DNA of 64,000 nt from positions 62,001 to 126,000 of the forward strand of contig JADDOH010004276.1 in NCBI GenBank assembly GCA_016648135.1. Direction: 5' to 3'. The position numbers and the translations under genes were made by a program. Origin of the DNA: Agrypnia vestita. Its lineage: Eukaryota > Arthropoda > Insecta > Trichoptera > Phryganeidae. This document shows, in pieces, positions 22,300-32,200 of this stretch. Under the pieces are notes generated by a model that was not told the origin of the DNA, did not search any database, and saw only the letters and a program-made list of their open reading frames with translations. Numbering within the stretch: the first letter of the stretch is position 1; every line of letters starts with the position of its first letter.

Positions 22300-22465
22300 T
22301 ATAAAACCAAATTAATTAATCAATTAGAAAGACGTACAGAAAAATCTAATACACGAAAACATATTTGGCTACTACCAGGATTTGAACCCGGGTCACCTCC
22401 TTTACGGGACGGGTGCTCTGACCAATAAGCTATAGGAGCCTTGTAGATTTCCGTGAATATGCCGA
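22300..22465 (-). repeat. tRNA-headed repeat, copy T1
   Basis: On the minus strand a tRNA-like head (complement 22367-22440) is followed by AAATATGTTTTCGTGTATTA, GATTTTTCTGTACGTCTTTC and TAATTGATTAATTAATTTGG. The head has an A-box-like TAGCTTATTGGTCAGAGC, a B box GGGTTCAAATCC and a 7-bp acceptor with one mismatch. The copy abuts a LINE fragment at about 22470. Confidence 0.75.
22367..22440 (-). tRNA. tRNA-like SINE head (not a functional tRNA)
   Basis: About 72 nt fit a cloverleaf on the minus strand: acceptor GCTCCTA/TAGTAGC, a D arm, and a T arm with GGTTCAAATCC. The anticodon stem pairs poorly and the base before the would-be anticodon is C rather than T, so decoding is unlikely. The same module occurs at 23095-23168, as expected for a repeat family. 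Confidence 0.5.
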
Positions 22466-22469
22466 CCTT

Positions 22470-22812
22470 ATACGTTATTCTCGGCCTTATATGTTAAAAT
22501 CCAGACTGCTGTCCAGAAACACCAAGATATTAGTGTATAAAACGCTTATTAGGCCAGTGCTCACGTACGCAGCTGAGACGTGGGTACTAACTAAGAGGAA
22601 TGAGCGAGCACTGGACTTTTTTGAAAGGAAAATTTTGAGACGTATCTTCGGACCGGTTCTAGAAAATGGATTTTGGCGCAGACGTTATAATAATGAGCTC
22701 TATACTCTATTTCAGGAGCCAAACGTCACAAAATTTATAGAGAGCTGGCACTAGACCGAGATGAGTGGAGGAAAATTATTGAGGAGGCCAAGACCCACCA
22801 AGGGTTGTAGTG
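22470..22812 (+). pseudogene. LINE 3' end (RTE-like), internally deleted
   Basis: SRLLSRNTKILVYKTLIRPV, LTYAAETWVLTKRNERALDF and FERKILRRIFGPV follow the motif order after the reverse-transcriptase core (NTKxxxYxTLIRPVxTYxxETWxLTK). A short NNELYTLFQEPNVTKFIE block follows. The usual RWxGHVxRM...GRPxxRW segment is missing, and the sequence jumps to LALDRDEWRKIIEEAKTHQG before a stop at about 22810. The upstream reverse-transcriptase domain is absent (5' truncation next to the T1 repeat). It is a dead fragment, with one large deletion inside an otherwise mostly open frame. Confidence 0.85.
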
Positions 22813-22978
22813 CCAAGAATTATGATGATATGTTATTCTCATTTTTATTAATTGATTAATTTTTATTTTTGTCCATAGAGCAATCCACTTTTTTTGATAC
22901 GGTAGTTCAAATTACTTTGCGATACTACCGCTAGATGGACGCCAGAATTAACCGATTAATTCATTTTATTTGGACTTA

Positions 22979-23306
22979 ATTCAAGAACACATTCATATTT
23001 GTGAAGCTGTAATTTATCAGAACGAAGTTCTGTGAAATTTTTAATACCAAATTAATTAATCAATTAATTAGATTAATTAATCAATTAGAAAGACATACTT
23101 ATAGCTTAGTGGTTAGAGCACCGGCCCCGGAAAGGAGGTGACCCGGGTTCGAATCCCGGTAGTAGCCAAATATTTTTTCGTGGATTAGATTTTTCTGTAT
23201 GTCTTTATAATTGATTAATTAATTTGGTTTTAAAAATTTCACAGAACTTTGTTCTGAAAAATTACAACATGATGAATACTTCACAAATATGAATGTGTTC
23301 TTGAAT
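22979..23306 (+). mobile_element. foldback element with tRNA-like core, copy T2
   Basis: The left end ATTCAAGAACACATTCATAT and right end (complement, ending GAATGTGTTCTTGAAT) are reverse complements over ~115 bp each, including the ACAGAACTTTGTTCTG and TAATTGATTAATTAATTTGG blocks. Between them lie a tRNA-like module (23095-23168) and AAATATTTTTTCGTGGATTA. It is the only copy in the window that shows both termini. Partial copies lie at 22300, 38250, 42600 and 62513. Confidence 0.82.
23095..23168 (+). tRNA. tRNA-like core of element T2
   Basis: TAGCTTAGTGGTTAGAGCA forms the D arm/A box. ACCCGGGTTCGAATCCCGGT forms a perfect T arm/B box. GTAGCC matches the tRNA 3' side. The 5' acceptor strand is replaced by repeat sequence, so this is a pol III promoter-like module rather than a tRNA gene. 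Confidence 0.55.
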
Positions 23307-26090
23307 AAAATTTAATTTTCTTGGATAATTTCTCAAAGAAGGAACTGTTTTTTAGCCTCATTTTTTTCTGTCTTCATAAATAAGAGAAATAAGAGAAAAA
23401 TAAATAAGAGAAAAATTACGTTATATTAAATATCAATCGTGATTAGCTTACCTTTTAAAAATTAAGCCCTCTTAAAAACTGATTTTTTTATTTTTTTTTC
23501 ATTTAACACCTGCTTTAGCTATGTTAAAAAATCTATAATTCAATTTTTTAGAGGCTGTAACTCTCAAAAGTGGTACATCATTATTAAAATTTCACACAAA
23601 GTAACTACCTATCATCTTATGTATATAAAAGTACATAAAAATAGAGAAACTGTATTTTCAATTTTTAGAAAAAAGTATACTGAATACAACGCAGTTAGAA
23701 AAGCCTAAGATAACTCATTGTTAACGTGAGTAATTTAGAAAATCGTTGATGGCTGCGAATGAAAAAAACAGAATGAGGCCTAAAATTAAAATGACCGTCA
23801 TTTCTGAACCCGATACAATTATTTTAAAAAAAATGTTTTCAACTACCAAAACCTAAGGGAAATGCACATATAAAATATGATTTCTTTCTGACATGGTCAA
23901 GCAATCATTTACTTTTGTGTACAAAATGGATTGATCCTAAAGAGATAACTTTGTATTAGGCCATCTATATGCTTATTTATAATACAGTTCTTATTGTTTA
24001 CTCAAAAATAAATTAGGTATAATAGAATAGCTCCTTATGCCCCTTTTTGCCAGAATTCACAACTTTTTTACTTTGAGTTAAATATCATATTCAGTTCATA
24101 AATTCAGTTTCTGTCAGGGTATAATTTTTAAAATATAAGGTACTCACTATTGATATTTGATGTAAAGTAAATATACTTTTATATGTAAAAGCACCGAAAA
24201 AAATAAGGCTAACAAACTGTACCTTTTTTGAAATTTTCCCACAAAAATTGAATTTTGATAATTGTATTCAATAACTTTGGCAACAAAGAGTTCATGAACA
24301 AAAACATAGTACGTAGATGAATAAAGCTTCAATTTGTAGACCATAATATACTAAACTCAAAGCAGTTTATTTTAAAATCCTAGTGCTGAGTAATTTAAAA
24401 AATTATTATCATTGTTAACCAGCTGTCTACATATTTATATGAATATGTTTGTCAATTAGTAAAATTATTTTTTAAAGTTTTAATAAAATTTCAAAAAATA
24501 TGTGATAATCGTAATTATTTAAAATATTTTAAATAATTATTCAAAAATATTAAAATATTTTCTTATAATTGAAATAAATAACGTGCTTTTCATCATTTTT
24601 TTCATAAATTACGTGAAATTATACCTGAAGATGCTTCCGACCTTTTTGCGAAGAAAGCAAATGGAAAATGAAAATGGCCCTCGAAGTCAGTACAACTTTT
24701 ACAAATAAGACCTCTCAAGAAATCTATAGAATCAAGATTTGCTGATTTTGTGCTTTAGTGGTAACTCTAATGAGGCCCTCGTCATTTTGCAAAAAAAGGA
24801 ACACATTTCGAAAACGGTTAGCAGATTTTTCATATTTAGGCACGGTACACAACATGGGTGATTCATATTTTCTGAACAATTTACATTAAAATATTTTGTT
24901 TTTTCTATCACGCTTTATTTTTTGAGGCGTGGAAAATTACATTTTTTAAATGTGATGCTCTCAACCAACCGATTGTAACTATATTAACATCTGTGATTGC
25001 AAATTAAAAAAGATGATTTTAGATTTTCTGTTAAATAATGTTTCTACTTGTAAATTTTTAAATCTAAAACGCTTTTGATTAATTGATTTTGATGAAATTT
25101 TATTATACTTTAAATATTTTGATATTTGTTATGACAGAAAAGTTAATTAACTTAATGAAACACATAAAAAAACTGCAAACATCATATGACGAACCATATA
25201 CCGTGGCTACACGGAAAATCACTCGATCGGACTGTCTTCTTCAAGGTACCCACCACATGACACAGTATCAGAAAGAGCTAGGGATGTGACCATGGGGAAG
25301 GTGGAATGATAATTTTTGGAACTCAGAATCACAATAAAACTTTATATAAACGACTGGAGGACTAACTGTGACGACAAACGACAATAGCGATAACTTCTGC
25401 ATGAGAAGTCAAAGTTCCTCAATGGTTCGTATGGTGATGAAGGTGACGTAATTGATTATTATTGAACAAAATATTTTGCATTTTAATCCTACATCCACAC
25501 TATTAAAATTGTATCCCGTATGGCAACGTACAAATTGATAAATTTAAATTTAATAATTTTTCTATGTAGGTATGTTCTGAGAAAACGTACTTCCTGAATT
25601 TTATCCCAAGAGGGATGATTAATTAATTAAGATAAATCAAACACATAAAAACATCTCCATGTTTCGTATAACGTGCTTTACGATATCGTGGCTTCACGGA
25701 AAATCACTACATTGAATTTCACACATATAACACATACATCTACATAATTGGGAATTACTCTTGTACTACTAAGTACTATATTATTAATGCTAATGTTCTA
25801 CTTATACTACTAATACTAATTTACTACTAATATTAGTATACCTACTACTAATACTGTAGTACTAATTACTGTATTGCCTAGAGTGATCACTTAAGTCAGC
25901 TCCTACAGGTTTTAAGCTCTAAGGCATCATATTAAAAAAATACTTCCATACACGTTTCTCATACAAATAGTTTCGTCTCTGTGTGACTTCTATAATTTAT
26001 CTTAATTAAGCTAAAATATATTTGATATTTTATTGATTTAACACAGGTTGCTTTTATTGACTTATTCTACTATTAATACATTAAAAATAT
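23307..26090. other. no recognised gene; ACTAAT-rich tract at 25760-25870
   Basis: AT-rich sequence with short frames only. About 25760-25870 is an irregular TACTAATACT-type simple repeat. Two similar phrases (GTGGCTACACGGAAAATCACT near 25203 and GTGGCTTCACGGAAAATCACT near 25688) suggest a diverged local duplication. Confidence 0.5.
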
Positions 26091-26094
26091 CTTC

Positions 26095-26420
26095 TTCTGC
26101 TTCATCTAGGACTGCGTCCTGTCATTGCTCGGAGCCTGTTCCTGGGATACAGATGTCCAGCTATCTCGCCATCTTTTATGCGGTCTTCCTGGGTGTCTGG
26201 TACCTGACGGCAGCTTATTTGCTGCTACACTTACTACTCTCTCATAACAAGCTCTCTTCACATGATCTTTCCAGTAACGTCTTATAGATCTTTCGGTCGG
26301 ACAATATCCTCGACATCGCAAGTCCTTCGTATTTCAGAATTCCTCACTCGGTCTCGTATTGACAGTCCCGCAATGGGTCGGAAAGTCTTCATCTCAATTG
26401 TTCTTAGGAGATTTTAGTTT
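26095..26420 (-). pseudogene. LINE C-terminal relic, antisense (RPHKRWRDSWTS type)
   Basis: Read on the minus strand: MKTFRPIAGLSIRDRVRNSE, IRRTCDVEDIVRP, then after a frame change RRYWKDHVKRACYERVVSVA, and RHPGRPHKRWRDSWTSVSQE. LINE proteins carry the same order (MKTLRxIAGxTxRDRxRNxxIRxxCxVxDIVRW, RRxxWxxHVxRM, GRPxKRWxDSWTSxSQE). The reverse-transcriptase core is absent. It belongs to the same family as complement(49770..49915). Dead because of truncation and frameshift. Confidence 0.82.
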
Positions 26421-26834
26421 TGGTAGTGTCAGCCCTTGTCTCGATACCCTACGTCATGACTGGGCGGGCACAGGTCTTATTTTATTGTAATAAAATCCTT
26501 GAAATCTATTTTCGATACATCTGACACCCACTCAACCTTTTTTTTTAAATTATACCTTGGCTTATATTACCTAAATAACTTTATTTTTCAGAAATAGTTA
26601 TTACATTTTTTGAAACGTTATGTGTCTGAAGATTTTTAATTCATTGAAGAAAAACTTTCTCTTAACATTTATAATATTTTACTTGAGTTTATGTTTTATA
26701 TTGAGTTATGTGGAACAATATCACCAAACAGTTTAAAATGTCCATGAAATGCTCAGATTGTGAAAACCTTTGGAATTCAATAGATATTTTTAATACCAAA
26801 TATGCAGAGTATTGTCATATGGTGCGGCAAATAC
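26421..26834. other. no recognised gene
   Basis: AT-rich sequence between a LINE relic and a hairpin; nothing recognised. Confidence 0.5.
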
Positions 26835-26889
26835 TGTTTTCATTTGTCTTCCACAGTAATATTGTTACTGTGGGAGACAAATGAAAACA
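26835..26889. repeat. 25-bp-stem hairpin
   Basis: Arms 26835-26859 and 26865-26889 are reverse complements with one mismatch around TATTG. On the minus strand the right side reads CAGTGTTTTCATTTGTCTCC, CACAGTAA; a near-identical string (CAGTGTTTTATTTGTCTCCC) starts near 46919. A CAGTGTTTT start would suit a hAT-type terminal repeat, so this may be two such ends left head to head. Confidence 0.7.
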
Positions 26890-26963
26890 CTGACACAATT
26901 TAAAGTTTAATTTATTACCAAAAATTCACTGGACAACGAGTTAAATCCGAGTAGCGTTCTTAA

Positions 26964-26995
26964 ATTTATAGTAAATTTTTTTTTCTAGAATGTTC
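26964..26995 (-). promoter_or_regulatory. heat-shock element plus TATA (second, downstream module)
   Basis: On the minus strand GAAcaTTCtaGAA (complement 26983-26995) is a perfect three-unit heat-shock element. Eleven to twelve bases further on is CTATAAATTT (complement 26964-26971). No good initiator was seen. It lies ~220 bp downstream of the stronger module, inside its predicted transcript. Confidence 0.5.
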
Positions 26996-27212
26996 CACAC
27001 TCTTATTATTACAATATTTCTTAATTCGCACTATTGAACTTTGTTATTATTAGTTCGATCACTTTCTAGTAAACTCCGTTCAATATTCGCAATTAGAAAA
27101 GTTCTTGCCCGCCGTAAGGTAATTTTTTTGTTTATTATCGCTGATATCACTAACGCTTACCACACTGCGCTTGCTCTGTTACTAATATCGCGTGGTTTAA
27201 TAGTTACAAATG

Positions 27213-27298
27213 ACTGACTCCGCGTCGCGTAATGCCCTTGGATTTATAGGTTACACCGCCTTCTAGATCTTTCTAGACTCTCGTGGAACTTTCCCGAA
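27213..27298 (-). promoter_or_regulatory. heat-shock-type core promoter: eight-unit HSE, TATA, initiator
   Basis: Units at 27261, 27266, 27271, 27276, 27281, 27286, 27291 and 27296 read TTC, GAT, TTC, GAC, TCG, GAA, TTC, GAA, all in 5-bp register, so five of eight units are exact. On the minus strand this array is followed 12 bp later by TATAAAT (complement 27242-27248), and 33 bp from the first T of TATA is the A of TCAGTC (27215), the arthropod initiator. That arrangement is the layout of insect heat-shock promoters. The predicted transcript runs toward lower coordinates; no Hsp reading frame follows. It could belong to a non-coding RNA, a displaced promoter or a transposon. Confidence 0.68.
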
Positions 27299-27315
27299 AT
27301 TGCGAGTAACTTGTG

Positions 27316-27805
27316 GAGCATGCTAGACGTTAACGTAATAATTTAATTGTCAGTACAACATCTCGTAACAATATATAAAACAGAAAGATTGAATAAAATA
27401 AAATATTATGTAGGTTTAACTCCAATTCCAAAGGCCAGTCTTCTTCTCCTCGCACAGTTCTTTGGTTTCTGAGACCAAATACAAAACCCTCAGGAAGCTC
27501 GAACAACTGAATAGGGTTACAAATGGTAATGAAATAATCCGGAAGCGAAAGGAAAAATAAACCCTTAAAGGAAAAATAAACAATTATAACCCGGGAATTA
27601 CAATGTTTTGGCCAAATCATGATACTTCTAGAGGGATATCAGATCCTAAATATCATCAGTCAAGCCAGAATCGGGAGCATAAATGGTAATGGAAGACGAA
27701 GGACATCCTGCTTGAAGAATCTGAGACAATCGTTCAAAAAATTCACGGTCCAACCATTTCGAGCAGCTGCTAGCATGATTACATAATGATCAGCAATATA
27801 TTTTA
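27316..27805. other. no recognised gene
   Basis: A minus-strand open frame (27330-27620) has no recognised domain and lies upstream of the heat-shock-type promoter, not downstream. Confidence 0.5.
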
Positions 27806-27990
27806 ATTTTTTTTTAAATAGAGATGCAGACACGGAATAAGTATTGCAACAATATTCTTACTGTTTTCAAATCAAACTAAATGCTTGTGAATATTGGATT
27901 AAGTTTCTGGTGTCCTAGAATGGAGCTCGAACCACCGACCACTGAATCAACAGGCGATTACCAGTACACTAACAAGTTACTCATATATAT
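27806..27990 (-). mobile_element. tRNA-derived SINE, copy S1
   Basis: On the minus strand a head with the B-box-like GGTGGTTCGAGCTCC (around 27925-27940) is followed by a body containing AAGAATATTG and ending CATCTCTATTTAAAAAAAAA. The body is shared with 34645-34735 and 60170-60350, all in this orientation. Confidence 0.7.
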
Positions 27991-28769
27991 AATGAGCCAT
28001 CACTAGAAGAAGAGAATACACATGAGAAACAATTACTACGCACAATTGTGGGGTATAAAAGCAAAGGCAGCAATATCCAAAAAAAAATCAAACTGTCATT
28101 GAGGATTACTAATTTATAATGTACTGAATTAGAGATTTAAAGGAAACATAGCCTATAAATTTATAGCTCACATGATTTTGGAAGAGATTAGATATATAAA
28201 ATTTAGAATTCCGCATATCTTAAATTATTTATCCTCGGTGACTGCATTCAAAATATATTTTTTTATTTTTTTTGATACTGCTACGTTTTCTTTAATACCC
28301 CACAATTATAAATATGTAAAAAGAATGTAAAAATGTACAAAAACGTAAAGACAATAATATTATCTAATTAATTACGTATTTCGTTAATTAAATAAATGCA
28401 AAGAATATTTTTTATCCTCAATTTTAATGACATACATCTGAAAACATGAAGAAAATTAAATATATTTTTAAAAAATTCTAATTGAGTTTGAGTAGTCAAA
28501 ACCGCCAAAAACATCAACTGAATTACAATTATTATATTACATAATTGGTAAAAAAATCCACTTACAAAAGCGTCGAATTAATATTCGATGTACGTGATAT
28601 GTGGTGATTGAAATTCGGTTTCATGTATAGTCTATGTTGAAAATATTTCGGAAAAAGGTAATAAAATCAATAAAAAATCCAATCAGCCATTTATTTTTCA
28701 ACATTTTTTTCCATGCTGTAGCGCAAACTTTATAATTCTTTGATATAACTATCTACATTTATTGACTCT
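27991..28769. other. no recognised gene
   Basis: AT-rich sequence; nothing recognised. Confidence 0.5.
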
Positions 28770-29216
28770 TTAAGGAGGAATTTGGTTAAAAACCTTGTCT
28801 GGAGAGTTTTATTTATTATATGGCAGTGAAACATGGTCAGAGCATATCCGGGAGGCTAGCAGCCTTCGAGATGTGTGCTACAGATAGGTGCTATAGACGC
28901 ACACCGAGGATCTATTGGTCAGAGCATATCCGAAACGACGAGGTGTTGAGCAGGGTAGGCGAAAAGAAGCGGAAAATCCTGAACAGAATCGCCCGACAAC
29001 GAGCGAATTGGATAAGCCATAAAATAAGGCACCAGGCCTGCTTTTTACCATTATCGAGGGAAATATGGAAGGCAATAATCGTAGAGGCCACCCGAGATCA
29101 AGCTACATTGACCGGTTTATTGGAGATGTGCCCTGTATAACCTACCAAGAAATGAAGAGGCTGGCAGGTGACAGAGAGGAGTGGAAACATCAAGTGCTTG
29201 ATGCTGACCAATCCTA
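28770..29216 (+). pseudogene. LINE C-terminal relic
   Basis: Pieces in order: a LYGSETW-like block near 28813-28835; LAAFEMCATDRCYRRTPRIY, WSEHIRNDEVLSRVGEKKRK and ILNRIARQRANWISH to 29030; then in another frame RGHPRSSYIDRFIGDVPCIT and LAGDREEWKHQVLDADQS before a stop at 29216. Insect LINEs have YGSETWTL..., AFEMWCYRRxxxIxWTxxxxNxEVL, LxWxGHxxR and a closing DRxxWR. The GHxxR motif has become SHKIRHQ. The copy is frameshifted and lacks the catalytic domain. Confidence 0.8.
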
Positions 29217-32200
29217 AGTTTAAAAATGTGTAACGTTAACAACTTTTTTTAAATTTGGGAAACAAGAAATTGTTCAAGAGTGGTTGATATTAATTGTAAG
29301 AAGGGTGTGATAATAATTCTTGACGAGATTCCTTCATCACAGTAGTCTAATAACAAATAAATACAATAATTATCTTATTCCGCAACAATCATAATAATTC
29401 TTAGTCCGTCCCATCCCGTATATCATACCCATCCCCCAAAATAATAGTGTTAACGTCCCTAGCCCCACGCGCGCACTAGTGACATCTCTCGACGAGACCG
29501 ATCAAAAATCTCTGACTTTCAGCTTTTTAAAATCACTATTACGGTTCCATTTCACATTTTGGAAAGTCTGCAACACTTCCAAAAGTCCCTTAATAATCCA
29601 AAGATCATGTCAAAATGCCTTGTTCACTAAAATGCTAAAAAAATAAACTTAATTAATATTTTCGTTCTCGAGTGACGCCATCGCGTTCTTGGCGGTACTT
29701 CCTCCCGCTCCGAGTTGACAGGTTAACATATCCTGCGGACCTTCTGAAGTAAATCCAATTTATCTCATTTAAAAACTAATCATCCGGCCATTTCTTCAAG
29801 TGTAACGACACCCAAGTTAATCTAGACTGTCAATAAATGTTATTTTTCTCCGGGACACTTTTTTAACAAGTGAAATCCATATTCCTAAGTTGACGCGGGG
29901 AACCACGCTACATCTAATTTGTGAACAATAATTCCTTGTGAATACAGTGCCAAAAACGTGCATATATTTAATCGTGAGATCTCCAATAACTTCTGTTGCT
30001 ATCCAGATTATCATTTCTACGAGACTTGTATGGAACATCGCCTGCCATGTCCTCTCGTGTGCGGCTACACATAAAATGATAAACTTTCCCCCGGTATTCA
30101 CATCTTCCGAAGCATCTGGTCAATTCAATCCTTCTGCCATCATTCTCATATATCGAGGTAACACACAGGTCTCGATCTAAAGTGCTATAAATTTAACAGA
30201 GGTATCACGAGGTTTGTCACCAGAGAGAGAGCTAAATTCTTACTTCCCGCCGCCGAAATAAAGCATCGGACGACTTCTTTCTTACGAGACTTGGTTTTTG
30301 GTAAGAAATGTTTATTATTTAATGGTAAATCTCATCTAGCATACGCAATTTTTTCATTTGGTGAATTTTTTGTGTAACATATGAATACATCATGGTAAAT
30401 TTATTACCCTTAGTCTTATTTTAGGCATATCTTAATATTAACGTGTTAAATGTCATATTTACAAATAGTTTCTTAATTATGTATGTATGTCTACATGTAC
30501 ATATCTTCAAATCTATTTAAACTTGTCCGGCTAAGTGTTTAAGACGACCGTCAAAGTTTGGATCTAGAGCTTGCTAATGATCGTCTTAGTTAAAATATTT
30601 ATGAGAGAAATGGTGATGTAGGATAATTTTATTTAACAAAAACATCACTTTGAAAAACCGTATTACGTGAACGAAAAGTGAATAATCATTAAATAAAATT
30701 TTAAAAATTCAAAAAAGTATTACACATGCTTCTTTCGTACTCAAACGTCTTCATTAGAATTTTTGTATTATTTATTCCTTCCAAAATCCAAAAAACATTT
30801 AAACATATATGTACCAAAGGTGAAACAAATACCTAACTGTTTATTTGCTTATCACCGCAAGAACATCAAAAATATTTATTATTTATAACAAGTACCAACA
30901 ACAAGTATTTTAGGTTTACCAGTTCTATTTCTGACAAAACAAGATTATTTTACGATTTTTTAATTTACAAATTTTTTTGTTTTTGTTTTTTTTTTATATT
31001 TACAAACATGTCGGCAGAAAACTTACCATAAATTAAAAGGAAAGCTTATAAAGAATATTTAAATTTAATTTTCCAAATGCTCTCATAGTGAATTTATTTT
31101 AATAATATTCGATCATATTATTTCCAAAATGCATCATTATAAAATTTAACAAAGAGGTAGATTTTTATGTTTTAAGTGATTTGTGATATGACAGAAATAA
31201 AAATTTATTTTATTACTTATTGCAACATCTAAGTATTGAGTATGGTTAGTATGTCAGGTCAAGAAAAATTATCAATATCCAAAATAGCGCTTTGCTTAAT
31301 TAAGGATCCATTATGAATATTGATATTTTTTATTCGTTTAATTTAATTTACAAAAAATATACGAATATTTGTTTTATGTTACTATGCCTAATTTGGCTGA
31401 GGCATCAATAAGAAAACGTTTGCCATTAAGCATCACATTTTCTTTAAGGGAGAGTTTAATGATTTTCATTTCATTCCCCTACGATATCTTACTCTCGCAA
31501 AATCACTTTCACAAAATAACTCTTCTTGTTGCTTTCTTGTAGCAAAAATAAAATGCAGCAACTACTAATGGCTAGCTAAGAGTACCCGAGAGCTTACATC
31601 ATAAATTATTACATCGGGCAATAATGGTCATGAAAGAATTTATCAAATGCGAAGGAAATAACTTATCATTCACGGAAGAAGGGGAAGAATATGGGGATCA
31701 GGGAATAATAGCATTGGGGTGGGAACGTATTGAACCCTCGGGAAACATTTTCTTTCTAAGTCGGTATTATTTTTTGATTATGATGTACCCTGTGTGATAT
31801 ACGCCGCACAGTGATTACAATGATAAATTAATAATCCGACACACCTTTCTTGCGGGCAAGGCTATTATTATAATTATATACTATTTCAGATGGGAGAATC
31901 TTTTTAATTTTGTTGATCTTTTTACGTTTTTTTCGTGAGAATTAACATGATGATGATGTTAAATAAAAATGATACAAATTTAAAAAAATATTTTTAATAT
32001 AACAACTGATAATTCACCGCAATTTTTTGTCTCAGTTTATTTTAACATTCCGTACACCTGCATGTAAAAAATATACAGATATAGGGGTAAAAAAGGTATA
32101 AAAAATATTTTATTTTTATGTTGCAATTCTTAGAGCATAGTTCCCGGAAAGGAAAATTTTCAGGTTTTTAAACAGTTTTTTCTTCCTTTATTTCTATTAT

